Origin: Salipiger sp. IMCC34102
GTDB taxonomy: Bacteria > Pseudomonadota > Alphaproteobacteria > Rhodobacterales > Rhodobacteraceae
Reading direction: 5' to 3'
DNA: 64,000 bases
Assembly (NCBI RefSeq): GCF_004145405.1
Contig: NZ_SELQ01000008.1
Location: 62,001 to 126,000 of the forward strand
In this document: piece after piece, positions 25,634-36,642 of the stretch
How the letters are laid out: every line of letters begins with the position of its first letter
Numbering within the stretch: position 1 is the first letter of the stretch
Made by a program: the position numbers and the translations under genes
Notes under the pieces: generated by a model
The model's input: only the letters and a program-made list of their open reading frames with translations
The model's database searches: none
What the model was told of the DNA's origin: nothing

Positions 25634-27298
25634 ATGGACGTCTCGCACACCCAACCGCGCCGATTGACGCGCGACCCCACGATCCTTGCGGCGGGTCTGA
25701 CCTCGAACCTGCTGGGGCTGGCCCTGCCGCTGGCGATCATCCAGGTCTACGACCGGATCATCCCGCGCGAAGGGTTCCAGACGTTGACGGTCCTGGCCTT
25801 CGGGTTGGTCACCGCCGCCCTCGCGGACTTGGCAGTCCGGCAGGCCCGCAGCCGCCTCATCGCCGCCGCGGGCGCGCGGTTCGAACTTGCCGCCTATACC
25901 CGCGCCTTCCGCGCCCTCCTGCAACGCGACGCGCGCTTCGACGCGCTCGATCCCGGCACGCTGCATGACCGGATCGCCAGTATCGAGCTGATCCGCCGTC
26001 ACAACAGCTCCGAGATGACGGCGGCAATGCTCGACGTGCCGTTCATCGCGCTTTTCATCGGGGTGATGACGCTGATCTCGCCGGTGATGGGCGGGGCGAT
26101 CTGCGCGCTGGCCGCTGTCTCGATCACGGCGATCTGGCTGCAACGGCGGCAGGTGCTGCGCCTGAACGCCGACCGGCGCGACCGCGACCGGCGGCGGCAC
26201 TCCTTCCTGGTCGAGACGCTGCGCGGGATCGAGATGATCAAGGGCCTCGGCATCGAGGCGCAGATGCAGCGCCGCTACGAAAAGCTGATGGCCGTGAACG
26301 CCTGGATCACCGCGCGGCTGAGCGGGCGGATCAGCCTGACGCAGGGCACTACCGCCGCCATCGGCCTGCTGGCGCCCGCGCTGATGTCCTGCGTCGGCGC
26401 CGCCCTCGTCCTGCGCGGAGAGATGAGCGTGGGCGCCGTCGCCGCCATCGTCTTGCTGACCGGCCGCGTGATCCAGCCGCTCCTGCGGATCGAGGCGCTG
26501 GTGGCCGGCGGTCGTGACCTGCGCACCGCCCAGGCCCACGTGGCAGAGCTGACCCGCGACCACGACGACCGACTGTTTCCCGTGACGCCCGGGCGGATCG
26601 ACCGGATCGACCTGCGCCGCGTCGCGCTCGCGGCGGACCCCGACGCCGCCCCCCATCTGCGGGGACTGACCCTGAGCTTGCAACGCGGCGACTGCGTGGC
26701 GCTGTCGGGCGACGACGGCTCGGGCCGGTCGCTGCTCTTGCGCGCCCTGGCAGGGCTCGTCCCCCCGGCAGAGGGGCGCATTATGGTCGACGGCATCCCG
26801 ATGGGGCGCATCGACCCCGACGCGCTGGCCTCTCGCGTGGCCTACCTGCGGTCGGATTACACGATGCTCGACGGCACCCTGCTCGAGAACCTCACCGGGT
26901 TCGAGGTCGAAGCGCATCGCGACGCCGCCCTCGCGCTGACACGCGAACTGGGGATCGACGGGTTCCTGGCGCAGCACCCCGCCGGGCTGTCGATGAAGCT
27001 GGCGGCGAACGCGGCCGGCGCGCTGCCCGCATCGGTGCACGACGCGGTCTTCCTGATCGCGGGCCTGGCAAGGCAGCCCGACGTGATCCTCTTCGACGAG
27101 GCGAACGCGAACCTCGACCACCAGATCGACCGCGCGATGATCGAGGTCCTGCGCCGCCGCATCCCCGATGCGATCACCGTCCTCGTCACCCGCCGCCCGT
27201 CCTACCTTGCGCTCGCCGGACGGCATCTGGCCGTCACGAAGGGCGGGCTGATCGAAGCCGTGCCGGCGGACCTGTCCCCGCGCGAGACCGACCGATGA
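25634..27298 (+). CDS. Type I secretion ABC half-exporter with degenerate ATPase site
   Basis: A 554-residue membrane ABC protein. Residues 15-290 form the exporter membrane domain (SNLLGLALPLAIIQVYDRIIP is the characteristic start in type I secretion exporters). Residues 330-540 form the ATPase domain. The nucleotide site is worn: Walker A reads GDDGSGRS with Arg instead of Lys, no LSGGQ signature is present (ASVHDAVFLIAGLA occupies its place), and the H-loop histidine is replaced (VTRRPS). Walker B VILFDEANANLD is intact. It overlaps the next gene by 4 bp, and the two half-exporters probably form a heterodimer with the HlyD partner. Confidence 0.87.
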   Translation: MDVSHTQPRRLTRDPTILAAGLTSNLLGLALPLAIIQVYDRIIPREGFQTLTVLAFGLVTAALADLAVRQARSRLIAAAGARFELAAYTRAFRALLQRDARFDALDPGTLHDRIASIELIRRHNSSEMTAAMLDVPFIALFIGVMTLISPVMGGAICALAAVSITAIWLQRRQVLRLNADRRDRDRRRHSFLVETLRGIEMIKGLGIEAQMQRRYEKLMAVNAWITARLSGRISLTQGTTAAIGLLAPALMSCVGAALVLRGEMSVGAVAAIVLLTGRVIQPLLRIEALVAGGRDLRTAQAHVAELTRDHDDRLFPVTPGRIDRIDLRRVALAADPDAAPHLRGLTLSLQRGDCVALSGDDGSGRSLLLRALAGLVPPAEGRIMVDGIPMGRIDPDALASRVAYLRSDYTMLDGTLLENLTGFEVEAHRDAALALTRELGIDGFLAQHPAGLSMKLAANAAGALPASVHDAVFLIAGLARQPDVILFDEANANLDHQIDRAMIEVLRRRIPDAITVLVTRRPSYLALAGRHLAVTKGGLIEAVPADLSPRETDR

Positions 27299-30200
27299 CC
27301 GCGGCCCGCCCCGGCATCTTCCGGCTGCGCAACCGCAGCGATTCCTCCCGTCCCGACGACGAGGCGCGGATTGACGCCACCGCCTGTCCTTACGCGCCCC
27401 TGCTGGAGGCGTTCCGCACCGGCCGCTTCTGCGGCACCCCGCAGGATGGGCCCGGCCCCGCCGTCCTGGTCGAGGTGCTGCGACGGCACGGCTGGCGCAT
27501 CGACATGCGTCGGCTGGCCGCCGCGGTACCGCATTTCCCGAACCACTTCGGGCTGGACGCGGTGCGCAACACCCTGCGGCGGGTGGATGTGGCCACGACG
27601 CTCGACCGGGTGCCGGGGCGCGACCTTGCCGCGCTGCCCGCGGGGTCGGTGGTGCTGTCGCGCAGGCGCGGTTACCTCTTCATCGACCGCGACGAGGCGG
27701 AGACGCCCCACCTGTCGGAGCACCAGACCGGGCGCCGCCGCCGCATCCGCGCGCGCCGGACCTATAAATGCCTCGTGCCCCTGCCCGCCGATCTTGCGGA
27801 GGCCGAACCCGCCGCACCGCGGACCGGCTGGACCGGCCAGCTGGTGCAACGCTTCGCGCCGCAGAACCGTGCGCTGCTGGCGCTGACGCTTCTGTCGAAC
27901 CTGCTCGTGGTCGTGGGCTCCCTGCTGGTGACCTTCGTCTTCAACACCGTGATCCCCGGCGGCGCGATGGAGACGCTCGCCGCCCTCGCCGCGGGGATGG
28001 TGCTGCTCCTGGCGATGGATCTGTCGCTGCGCCGGGCCAAGTCGCGGCTCATCGCCCATGTCTCCGGGCGGCTCGACTACATCGTCAGCACAGCGCTCTT
28101 CGACAAGCTGCTGTCCCTGCGGCTGGAGATGCTGACCGCCGCCCCGATCAGCGACCAGATGAACCGCCTGCGCCAGTTCGAGACATTGCGCGATGTCTAC
28201 GCGGGCCCCGTGGTCGCCGTCCTGTTCGAGCTGCCTTTCGTCGCCATGGTCGTGCTGGGCCTCTATTTCGTCGACCCCGCCATCGGCCTTGTGCTGACGG
28301 CGGCGGTGGCGGCGCACGTGGGCCTGGGGCTTGCCGTGCTGCCCCGGATCCGGCGCGCCTCGGCCCGGATGGTGGGGCTGCGCGACGAGGTCATGCGCCT
28401 GCAGGAGGAAACCCTGAGCCAGCGCGCCCAGATCGTCGAACGTGGCCTGGGCCGGGTCTGGGCCGCGCGGCTCGCCCCGCGCTACGCCCGGCTCGGCCGC
28501 GCCCGCCGCGAGGTGGAGCAGGTCTGGCGCGCCTTGGGCAACCTCGTCGCGGTGCTCTCGCCGCTTTTCGTGGGGGCCGTGGTCTTCGTCGGCGCGGTCC
28601 GGGTGACCTCGGGGGCGCTGTCGGGCGGGGCATTGATCGCCTGCATGATCCTGTCGACCCGCGCCCTGGGCCCGGTGCAACAGGCCCTGCTTCTGGCCGT
28701 GCGTTCGCCGGAACTGTCGAGCCTGCTGCGCCAGATCTCGGCCATGATGCGGCTGCCCGCGGAGGACGCGGGCGCGGCCTCCGACGCGACGCTGGCGCTG
28801 CAATCCTACGATGCGCCGCCGCAGCTGCGCTTCGACGGGGTGGTCCTGCGCTACGGGTCGGGGCTGGCGCCCGCCTTGCGGGGGGTGAGTTTCACCGCCC
28901 CCGCGGGGTCCTTCACCGCGATCACCGGACCTTCGGGCGCGGGCAAGACCTCCCTTCTGCGCTGCGCCACGGGGCTTTACCGCGCGCAGACGGGAACGGT
29001 GCTGATCGGGCCGGTCAACGTGGGCCAGCTGGACCGCGACCGCCGGGCGCGCCTGATGGGCCACCTTGGCCACGATGCGCTGCAGTTCCACGGCACGCTG
29101 GCCCAGAACCTCGCGCTGACCGCCCCCGAAACCTCCCGCGCGCAGATGGAGCGGACCTGCGCCCTCGTCGGCCTGTCGGAGGTCATCGCAGCCCTCCCCG
29201 AGGGGCTGGACACCCGCTTCGACCACCGCAACCGGCACCGGTTCTCGCCCGCGTTCCGCACCAAGTTCGCGCTGGCGCAGGTGATCCTGAAACGGCCCCG
29301 GGTTCTGATCCTCGACGAACCCGAGGCGAGCCTCACCCCGGCGGACGAGCGGCACCTGATCGACGTGATCCGCGGAGCGGCGGGGCCGATGACGGTCCTG
29401 ATGGTCACCCAGCGTCCCAGCCTCTGGCGCCAGGCCGACCAGCTGGTCGAGCTGCGCGCGGGCCAGGTCGCATTCGCAGGCCCCCCCCCAGTCATACCTT
29501 CGAAGGAGTGCATGATGCCCAGACGTACCGATCCCCTCGCCCCCGCGACCGAAGCCGATGCGCTGACCGCCAGCTACCAGATCGGCGAGACCCACGACAC
29601 CGGGCACGCGGGCACCGTGGTGCGGATCATCTGCGCGGGCCTGCTCGCCTTCCTCGCCTGGGCCGCCCTCGCCCCGGTGCACGAGATCGTCAGCGGCGAA
29701 GGGCAGATCCAGCCCGAAGGCCGCACCACCCGGATCGAGCATCTCGACGGTGGGATCGTCGCGCGCCTCCTCGTGGCCGAAGGCGACCGCGTGGAGGCCG
29801 GCCAGCCGCTCCTGCAGCTCGACGGGACCGACCTCGCCGCCGAGGCGCGCAAGCTGGAAGGGCGGCTGGCCTTCCTGGACGCGCGGATCGCGGGGCTCGA
29901 CGCCCTCTTGGCTTTGGACCTCGCGCAAGACCTGCCGACCGGCGACCTCGTCCTGTCCGAGGAGATCGGCTTTCACCTCGCGCGTGTCGCCACGATCCGC
30001 GCGCAGGCCCGCGTGGCCGAAGCGCAGCACGGCGCCTTGCAGGACCGGATCGCCGTCGCCCGCGACGAGGACGGGTTGCTGGCGGCCAAGGGCGTTCGTT
30101 ACGCGCAGGCCCGCGACGGCAGTGTCAGCCGCAACGCCCGCGAAGCGGTCCAGCGCGAGGCGCTCGCCGCCCGCGCCACCCTCGCGGGACTGGAGGGAGA

Positions 30201-30807
30201 GGTCGCGATCCAGGAGGCTTCGATCGCACTTCTGGCCGCGACGGAGCAGGAGCTCGTCGGCCAGATCCGCCACGATGCCAGCCAGTCCCGCGCCGCCCTG
30301 ATCGACGAGCGCGACCGGTTGTCGGGCACCCTGTCCCAGATCGCGGCGCAGCGCGACCGGCTGATGCTGCGCAGCGACCGCGCGGGCCGCGTGGGCGACA
30401 TCGCCGTGCGCCATTCGGGCGAAGTGCTGGCCCCCGGCGAGACGGTGCTGGAAATCGTCCCCCGCGACGCCCGCCCCCTGGCGGAGGTCGAGATTCCCGC
30501 CGACCGGATCGGCGGCATCGCCGTGGGCCTGCCGGCGAAACTGAAGGTGCTGACCTTCGACTTCACCCGCTTCGGAGAGATCGAGGCCCAAGTCGCCCGT
30601 ATCGCCCCGACCTCGACCCCGCGGGCGGATGGCACCCCGGTCTACCGCGTGGGGCTGGATCTTGCCGCCACGCGACTGGCCAGCGGGCAGCAGATCACGC
30701 CCGGCATGACCGTCGTGGCCGACATCCGCACCGCGCGGCGCACCGTGCTGTCCTACCTTCTGAAACCCATGCGCGTGCTCAAGGACCGGGCCTTCACCGA
30801 AGGGTAG
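27295..30807 (+). CDS. Second ABC half-exporter, in frame with an HlyD-type membrane fusion protein
   Basis: As read, this is one 1170-codon frame. Residues 1-170 are a cytoplasmic N-terminal region, possibly a degenerate peptidase-C39-like domain. Residues 185-460 are the ABC membrane domain and 510-735 the ATPase, with an intact Walker A (GPSGAGKTS near 545) and Walker B ([10 protein letters not shown]). The signature is altered ([13 protein letters not shown]) and the H-loop has Gln (VTQRPS). From residue 741 the frame continues into a complete HlyD-family adaptor. A run of nine C at 29481-29489 lies at the junction. One C fewer would end the ABC at a TGA overlapping the HlyD ATG, the arrangement seen elsewhere here. 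The fusion may therefore be real, phase-variable or a sequencing error. Confidence 0.8.
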   Translation: MTAARPGIFRLRNRSDSSRPDDEARIDATACPYAPLLEAFRTGRFCGTPQDGPGPAVLVEVLRRHGWRIDMRRLAAAVPHFPNHFGLDAVRNTLRRVDVATTLDRVPGRDLAALPAGSVVLSRRRGYLFIDRDEAETPHLSEHQTGRRRRIRARRTYKCLVPLPADLAEAEPAAPRTGWTGQLVQRFAPQNRALLALTLLSNLLVVVGSLLVTFVFNTVIPGGAMETLAALAAGMVLLLAMDLSLRRAKSRLIAHVSGRLDYIVSTALFDKLLSLRLEMLTAAPISDQMNRLRQFETLRDVYAGPVVAVLFELPFVAMVVLGLYFVDPAIGLVLTAAVAAHVGLGLAVLPRIRRASARMVGLRDEVMRLQEETLSQRAQIVERGLGRVWAARLAPRYARLGRARREVEQVWRALGNLVAVLSPLFVGAVVFVGAVRVTSGALSGGALIACMILSTRALGPVQQALLLAVRSPELSSLLRQISAMMRLPAEDAGAASDATLALQSYDAPPQLRFDGVVLRYGSGLAPALRGVSFTAPAGSFTAITGPSGAGKTSLLRCATGLYRAQTGTVLIGPVNVGQLDRDRRARLMGHLGHDALQFHGTLAQNLALTAPETSRAQMERTCALVGLSEVIAALPEGLDTRFDHRNRHRFSPAFRTKFALAQVILKRPRVLILDEPEASLTPADERHLIDVIRGAAGPMTVLMVTQRPSLWRQADQLVELRAGQVAFAGPPPVIPSKECMMPRRTDPLAPATEADALTASYQIGETHDTGHAGTVVRIICAGLLAFLAWAALAPVHEIVSGEGQIQPEGRTTRIEHLDGGIVARLLVAEGDRVEAGQPLLQLDGTDLAAEARKLEGRLAFLDARIAGLDALLALDLAQDLPTGDLVLSEEIGFHLARVATIRAQARVAEAQHGALQDRIAVARDEDGLLAAKGVRYAQARDGSVSRNAREAVQREALAARATLAGLEGEVAIQEASIALLAATEQELVGQIRHDASQSRAALIDERDRLSGTLSQIAAQRDRLMLRSDRAGRVGDIAVRHSGEVLAPGETVLEIVPRDARPLAEVEIPADRIGGIAVGLPAKLKVLTFDFTRFGEIEAQVARIAPTSTPRADGTPVYRVGLDLAATRLASGQQITPGMTVVADIRTARRTVLSYLLKPMRVLKDRAFTEG
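29481..29489 (+). repeat. Poly-C tract (C9) at the ABC/HlyD junction
   Basis: Nine consecutive C residues fall in the last codons of the ABC ATPase part. With C8 the frame would run through ten further codons and stop at TGA 29513-29515, overlapping the ATG of the HlyD gene. With C9 the two proteins are fused. Homopolymers of this length are prone to slippage and to base-calling error. Confidence 0.8.
29515..30807 (+). CDS. HlyD-family membrane fusion protein of the type I secretion system (internal start)
   Basis: A 430-residue adaptor that would span the periplasm and link the ABC pair to a TolC-like outer-membrane channel, which is not encoded in this window. One membrane segment ([20 protein letters not shown]) near the N-terminus is followed by the lipoyl half-motif [44 protein letters not shown] long coiled-coil region comes next, then the second half and the C-terminal [22 protein letters not shown] typical of type I secretion adaptors. 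AAGGAG at 29503-29508 is placed exactly for ATG 29515, arguing that independent translation occurs even though the upstream frame reads through. Confidence 0.8.
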   Translation: MPRRTDPLAPATEADALTASYQIGETHDTGHAGTVVRIICAGLLAFLAWAALAPVHEIVSGEGQIQPEGRTTRIEHLDGGIVARLLVAEGDRVEAGQPLLQLDGTDLAAEARKLEGRLAFLDARIAGLDALLALDLAQDLPTGDLVLSEEIGFHLARVATIRAQARVAEAQHGALQDRIAVARDEDGLLAAKGVRYAQARDGSVSRNAREAVQREALAARATLAGLEGEVAIQEASIALLAATEQELVGQIRHDASQSRAALIDERDRLSGTLSQIAAQRDRLMLRSDRAGRVGDIAVRHSGEVLAPGETVLEIVPRDARPLAEVEIPADRIGGIAVGLPAKLKVLTFDFTRFGEIEAQVARIAPTSTPRADGTPVYRVGLDLAATRLASGQQITPGMTVVADIRTARRTVLSYLLKPMRVLKDRAFTEG

Positions 30808-30895
30808 AGTGCTGGACCTCGGCGGCGATCCGGGGCAGGTTGGCCGGGTTTCCACCGGGGGTGCGCCGCACCTCGTTTCAACAGGAGTCCTGCCC

Positions 30896-32008
<1,113 letters not shown>

Positions 32009-32017
32009 ATGCCTCGC

Positions 32018-32081
32018 CCCGAACCGGTCCGCCGGTTCGGGACACCCGACCGCGGGGTGGGCCTATCCGGCCCCCGCGGTC
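32018..32081 (+). terminator. Double hairpin after the formaldehyde dehydrogenase gene
   Basis: Two perfect stems in tandem: CCCGAACCGG / CCGGTTCGGG (32018-32027 with 32032-32041) and GACCGCGGGG / CCCCGCGGTC (32048-32057 with 32072-32081). The first begins 10 bp after the stop codon. There is no long T-run, but the combination is a strong candidate terminator in GC-rich DNA. Confidence 0.7.
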
Positions 32082-32711
32082 CCTGCCCCTTCCGCCCCAT
32101 CGCCGCGCCTTCTCTCCGACGTGGGTGATTCGCGCCGGTCGGGTGGCAGCCACCCCGGAAAACAACCTATTGTTTCTTCTGCCTGAACAATGATCGTGTT
32201 CGAGGCCGATTGGTCACGTACCGACTGCAAAGAAATGAGGCAGAATTGTGCCGAAATCGGAGCAAAATCAAAAACAATGCGGTGAGACGTCGCGTGACGG
32301 ATGCAAACCGCCGCCCCGATGCAGCGCCTTTGATAATTGTTCTATTTCATTGACTTAGCCAATAAACAGCGCCATCGATCCAACCCGTCGAACGGCAGAA
32401 ATGCGGGCGAAATGTGGCCATGCTGCCCAGAAAGACAGGTCCCGGAGGCACGGAAGCCTCTTTTAGCACTTCGATAATGAAGTATAAACGCCGTGCCGAC
32501 ACGTCGGTGGCCGTTGGGGGACGGCCTGCCCACCCGGGCAAAAAGTCTGCAACAGGTGATCTTAACACCTTCGCGCATGGCGAGCGTTTCGGTCCGTTTT
32601 CCGGGCCGTCAACGTGCGGTGCCGCTTCGGCGGTTCCGTCCGGCGGTCTGTCCTGCGCGCTCGTTACATGGCCGGGCGCCCGGCCACAAAGTTCAGGGTC
32701 TGGAGGCCAGG
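32082..32711. other. Long non-coding leader upstream of the RTX-Hint gene
   Basis: About 630 bp without a credible gene. Part of it (about 32150-32490) is distinctly AT-rich compared with the window, as expected for a regulated promoter region. TTGACT at 32350-32355 and TATAAA near 32482 are promoter-like words, but they do not form a well-spaced pair. An open frame runs through the 3' part into the RTX gene but lacks a good start. I cannot assign a transcription start. Confidence 0.5.
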
Positions 32712-35700
32712 ATGACGCTTTCGATTTACACAAACATGCTGTCGCATAGCACCACTACCACCAAGACATCCTCTGGCGATGGCGTGGTGAACGGCACGGC
32801 CGGAAACGATGCCGCCATGGTGCTGGGCTACACCGATACCGATGGCGACAAGATCACCAACGGCGCCGACATCATCGACGCGGGCTCCGGCAATGACGTG
32901 GTCGACGGTGCGGGCGGCGACGACCTGATCCTGGGCGGCGCGGGCAACGACACGCTCAAGGGCGCGGACGGCGACGACGCGATCTTCGGCGACAGCGCGC
33001 TCGACACCCCGCGTGAGCGCATGGACGGCCACGACACGATTTACACGGTCGGCGTCTGGGACCTGTCCGACATCCACACCTCCGAAAGCCGCTACAGCCA
33101 CGATTACCCCTTCCCCGACTCCCCTTACGGCGAGCATGACGTGAAGGGCCAGACCTTCACCGTCAAATCCGGCGAGACGGCCAAGCAGATCGACGTGCGC
33201 GACAACGACGCCTACTTCAACGACGGCGACACCTCCCAGGTGCTGGCGGGCCGCGAGACCGTCAACGGCAACACCGAATACGCCGGCGACCGGATCACGC
33301 CCGAGTACGGCTATTCCGTCACCGACAGCCACGGCGAGACCATCAACATCTACGTGGTCGAGTTCGATCACAACGACGCCGTGGGCCTCGTCTCCGACAA
33401 GCCGCTGGTCGCGGGCGAAAGCTACACCTTCGTCCAGAAGATCACCAACTGCCCCTCGATCAAGTACAGCGACCTGTCCAGCCAGCTGCCCGGCGGCACC
33501 GACGGCGGTCCGGCCGGCGACGACGTGCTCTTCGGCGGCAAGGGCGACGACCTGCTCGTGGGCGAGGGCGGCAACGACAAGCTTTTCGGCGGCGAAGGCA
33601 ACGACACGCTCTACGGCGACAACTTCGAGACCACCGCCCCGGCACCGCGCGAAAGCTTCGAGTGGATCGACCAGTACCAGAACGGCCAGCACGCCTACGG
33701 CTTCAGCCAGGACACCGGCAAGATCGAGGTGACCTACAACAAGCACATCGAAGGCCATGTCGAATCCAATGTCGAGAACCATTCCGTCGAATACGACGGC
33801 GTGAAGACCGACAAGGAATACGACGGCGAGAATTCGGCGCTGTCCTCGGTCATCGACCGCGGCGAGAAGGCCACCTATTCCTTCGAATTCTCGGAGCAGG
33901 TCAACGATCTGCAATTCTCGATCACCGACCTCGACGGCAGCAGCCGGGTGAACATCATCGCGCAGGACGCGGACGGCAACCCGGTCGACATCCAGCTTGT
34001 CGCAGGCGACCGCATCGCGACCGACGGCAGCACGGCCACGTCCAAGGGCGGCTACGTCGACAGCTCCAACCTTGCCAGCCAGATGGTCGTGAAGGTCGCG
34101 GGGCCCGTGTCCTCGCTGAAGATCGTGCACGACCTCGACGGGCACGACCGCTCGGGCATCTCGATCTCCGACCTGTTCTACGATCCGATCGGCGATCAGA
34201 CCATCGGCGGCGTGGGCGCGCCGGGGGATGACTACCTCGACGGCGGCGTCGGCGACGACGTGCTCTACGGTGGCGCGGGCAACGACACGATCATCGGCGG
34301 CGAAGGTTCCGACACCGTCTATGGCGGCGCGGGCGACGACGTGATCGACACGTCGAACGGCAAGGACCCGGCCACGGACATCGACTACCCCGGCAACGGC
34401 TCCCCGATCTTCGGCATCGGCGACAACGACGCCGATCCCTTCGACGATCGCGACGTGGTCTACGGCGGCGCGGGCAACGACAAGATCAAGACCGGCGACG
34501 ACGCCGACACGATCTTCGGCGGCGACGGAAACGACTGGATCGACGCGGGCATCGACGACGACTTCGTCAGCGGCGGCGCGGGCAACGACACCATCATCGG
34601 CAGCCAGGGCAACGACATCCTGGAAGGCAACGCCGGTGACGACCTGATCTACGGCGGCCTCGTCACCGACATCGTCGACATCCCCGACGACAAGGGCGAC
34701 CCTTCCGCGTTCGACAACCGCGACACGATCTACGGCGGCGATGGCAACGACACGATCTATGGCCGCGACGACGACGACCTGATCTACGGTGGCACCGGTA
34801 ACGACACGCTTTACGGCGGCGTCGACGACGACACCGTCTACGGTGACGCCGGCGACGACGTGATCTACGGTGGCCAGGGCGACGATCAGCTCTTCGGCGG
34901 CAGCGGCAACGACACCATCTACGGTGACGAAGGCGACGACACGATCCGCGGCAACCGCGACGACGACGTGCTCTTCGGCGGCGACGGCAACGACACCATC
35001 GGCGGCGCGGACGGCAACGACTACATCGACGGCGGCAAGGGCGACGACGTCCTCAACGGCGGTCGCGACACCGACACCATGTTCGGTGGCGAAGGCAACG
35101 ACAGCATCGTGGGCTTCGGCGGCGACGACACCATCTTCGGGGGCGACGGACACGACCGCGTCGCGGCCGGTACCGGTGACGACATCGTCTCTGGCGGCAA
35201 GGGCGACGACTACCTCGAAGGCGACTACGGGCAGGACTACATCGACGGTGACGAAGGCAACGACGTCATTCTCGACGGCTCCGCCGGCGAGGTCTTCGAT
35301 AACAAGCCCGCCAGCGGTGCCCGTGCGGCCGACGATTACGACAATGCCTTCGCCGGTGGCGCGGGCGACGACGTGATCCGGGGCGGTGCCGGTGACGACA
35401 TCCTGACCGGTGACGACGACAGCCGCGTCAGCGCGCGCACCGACGGTGTCTTCGACGCCCATGCCGACGGCTCCGACACGATCTTCGGCGGGGCCGGCAA
35501 CGACGAGATCCACACCGGGTCCTGGGCCGACAGCGAAGAAGGCTTCGACAACACCCAGACCGGCACCAAGGGCGACCTGGCCTACGGCGGCGACGGCGAC
35601 GACATCATCCGCGGCGCGGGCGGCGACGACACGCTCTACGGCGATGCGGGCGACGACAACATCGGCTCCGGCGGTGGCGCGGACAAGGTCTTCGGCGGGT

Positions 35701-36509
35701 TCGGCTCGGATGTCTTCGTCGACGCCTCCTCGGGCGATCACATCGTCGGCGGCGAGGATCCCGACGACGGCGACATCGACCGCTTCGACTTCGACCAGGC
35801 GACGCTCGACCGGATCGAAAGCATCAAGCGCAACGGTGGCGCGGGCGACAGCGAGGAGTTGCGGGAATCCGGCACGATCTTCTTCAAGGACGGCACCACC
35901 GCCACCTTCGAGGAAATCGAGGCCCCCTGCTTCACCCCCGGCACGATGATCGCCACCCCGCGCGGCGAAGTCCCGGTCGAGGACCTGCAGGTCGGCGACA
36001 AGGTCATCACCCGCGACAACGGCATCCAGGAAATCGTCTGGTACGGCCAGAACGAGCTGACCGGACGCGATCTGGCCGCCCGTCCCCACATGAAACCCAT
36101 CCTGATCAAGGCGGGTTCGCTGGGTCACGGCCTGCCGGAACGCGACATGATGCTCTCGCCCAACCACCGTGTGCTGGTGGCCAGCGACAAGACCCAGCTC
36201 TACTTCGAAGAGCACGAGGTGCTCGCCGCTGCCAAGCACATGATCGGCTCCAAGGGGATCCACACCCTCGACGTGATGCGGACGACCTACATCCACTTCA
36301 TGTTCGAACGGCACGAGGTCGTCCTGTCGAACGGCGCCTGGACCGAAAGCTTCCACCCCGGCGACTACTCGCTCAACGGGTTGGGCAGCAGCCAGCGGAA
36401 CGAGATCTTCGAACTCTTCCCGGAATTGCAGACGGCCGAGGGGATCGAATCCTACCAGGCCGCCCGCAAGGCGCTCAAGAAGTACGAAGCCCGCATGCTC
36501 TTCGCCTGA
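32712..36509 (+). CDS. RTX calcium-binding protein with C-terminal Hint (Hedgehog/intein-type) domain
   Basis: A 1265-residue acidic, probably secreted protein with GGAGG five bases before its ATG. A short RTX block lies near residues 55-95 and another near 270-305. A non-repetitive beta-rich domain follows at about 313-490. A very long RTX array (GGxGxDxU, more than 20 repeats) covers about 497-1000. The C-terminal 190 residues form a Hint_2 domain. It starts at Cys1073 (CFTPGTMIATPRGEVPVEDL) and contains LSPNHRVLV and a late SYLNGLG-like region. Such proteins are frequent in Roseobacter-group genomes and may process themselves at the cysteine. It has no exporter of its own; the type I system 2 kb upstream is the likely route (inference). 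Confidence 0.88.
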   Translation: MTLSIYTNMLSHSTTTTKTSSGDGVVNGTAGNDAAMVLGYTDTDGDKITNGADIIDAGSGNDVVDGAGGDDLILGGAGNDTLKGADGDDAIFGDSALDTPRERMDGHDTIYTVGVWDLSDIHTSESRYSHDYPFPDSPYGEHDVKGQTFTVKSGETAKQIDVRDNDAYFNDGDTSQVLAGRETVNGNTEYAGDRITPEYGYSVTDSHGETINIYVVEFDHNDAVGLVSDKPLVAGESYTFVQKITNCPSIKYSDLSSQLPGGTDGGPAGDDVLFGGKGDDLLVGEGGNDKLFGGEGNDTLYGDNFETTAPAPRESFEWIDQYQNGQHAYGFSQDTGKIEVTYNKHIEGHVESNVENHSVEYDGVKTDKEYDGENSALSSVIDRGEKATYSFEFSEQVNDLQFSITDLDGSSRVNIIAQDADGNPVDIQLVAGDRIATDGSTATSKGGYVDSSNLASQMVVKVAGPVSSLKIVHDLDGHDRSGISISDLFYDPIGDQTIGGVGAPGDDYLDGGVGDDVLYGGAGNDTIIGGEGSDTVYGGAGDDVIDTSNGKDPATDIDYPGNGSPIFGIGDNDADPFDDRDVVYGGAGNDKIKTGDDADTIFGGDGNDWIDAGIDDDFVSGGAGNDTIIGSQGNDILEGNAGDDLIYGGLVTDIVDIPDDKGDPSAFDNRDTIYGGDGNDTIYGRDDDDLIYGGTGNDTLYGGVDDDTVYGDAGDDVIYGGQGDDQLFGGSGNDTIYGDEGDDTIRGNRDDDVLFGGDGNDTIGGADGNDYIDGGKGDDVLNGGRDTDTMFGGEGNDSIVGFGGDDTIFGGDGHDRVAAGTGDDIVSGGKGDDYLEGDYGQDYIDGDEGNDVILDGSAGEVFDNKPASGARAADDYDNAFAGGAGDDVIRGGAGDDILTGDDDSRVSARTDGVFDAHADGSDTIFGGAGNDEIHTGSWADSEEGFDNTQTGTKGDLAYGGDGDDIIRGAGGDDTLYGDAGDDNIGSGGGADKVFGGFGSDVFVDASSGDHIVGGEDPDDGDIDRFDFDQATLDRIESIKRNGGAGDSEELRESGTIFFKDGTTATFEEIEAPCFTPGTMIATPRGEVPVEDLQVGDKVITRDNGIQEIVWYGQNELTGRDLAARPHMKPILIKAGSLGHGLPERDMMLSPNHRVLVASDKTQLYFEEHEVLAAAKHMIGSKGIHTLDVMRTTYIHFMFERHEVVLSNGAWTESFHPGDYSLNGLGSSQRNEIFELFPELQTAEGIESYQAARKALKKYEARMLFA

Positions 36510-36519
36510 TCGAAGGTGT

Positions 36520-36549
36520 CCCCGGCGCGCGCTCCAGACCGCGCCGGGG
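36520..36549 (+). terminator. GC-rich hairpin after the RTX-Hint gene
   Basis: A perfect 10-bp stem CCCCGGCGCG / CGCGCCGGGG with a 10-base loop, 11 bp after the stop codon. No T-run follows, so it probably protects the mRNA end or acts with the intrinsic terminator 20 bp further on. Confidence 0.55.
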
Positions 36550-36568
36550 GCAACGAGGGCGATATGGA

Positions 36569-36608
36569 AACGGCGCGCAAGTCATCCTGCGCGCCGTTTT
36601 TCTTTTTC
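36569..36608 (+). terminator. Intrinsic terminator of the RTX-Hint gene
   Basis: An 11-bp perfect stem AACGGCGCGCA / TGCGCGCCGTT (36569-36579 with 36588-36598) with an 8-base loop, running into TTTTTCTTTTTC. This is a textbook Rho-independent terminator on the plus strand. It also separates this gene from the convergent urease operon. Confidence 0.9.
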
Positions 36609-36642
36609 TAAATGGTATTGCGCACGAACGGACCGCCCGCCG

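Noticed and set aside
32664-36356. A 1230-codon minus-strand frame opposite the RTX-Hint gene
   Set aside because: It mirrors the RTX repeat (Val/Ala/Asp-rich repetition) and has no start site or domain of its own.
35928-36509. Intein insertion
   Set aside because: The Hint domain is at the protein's C-terminus with no C-extein and no homing endonuclease, so it is a Hint_2-type terminal domain, not an intein.
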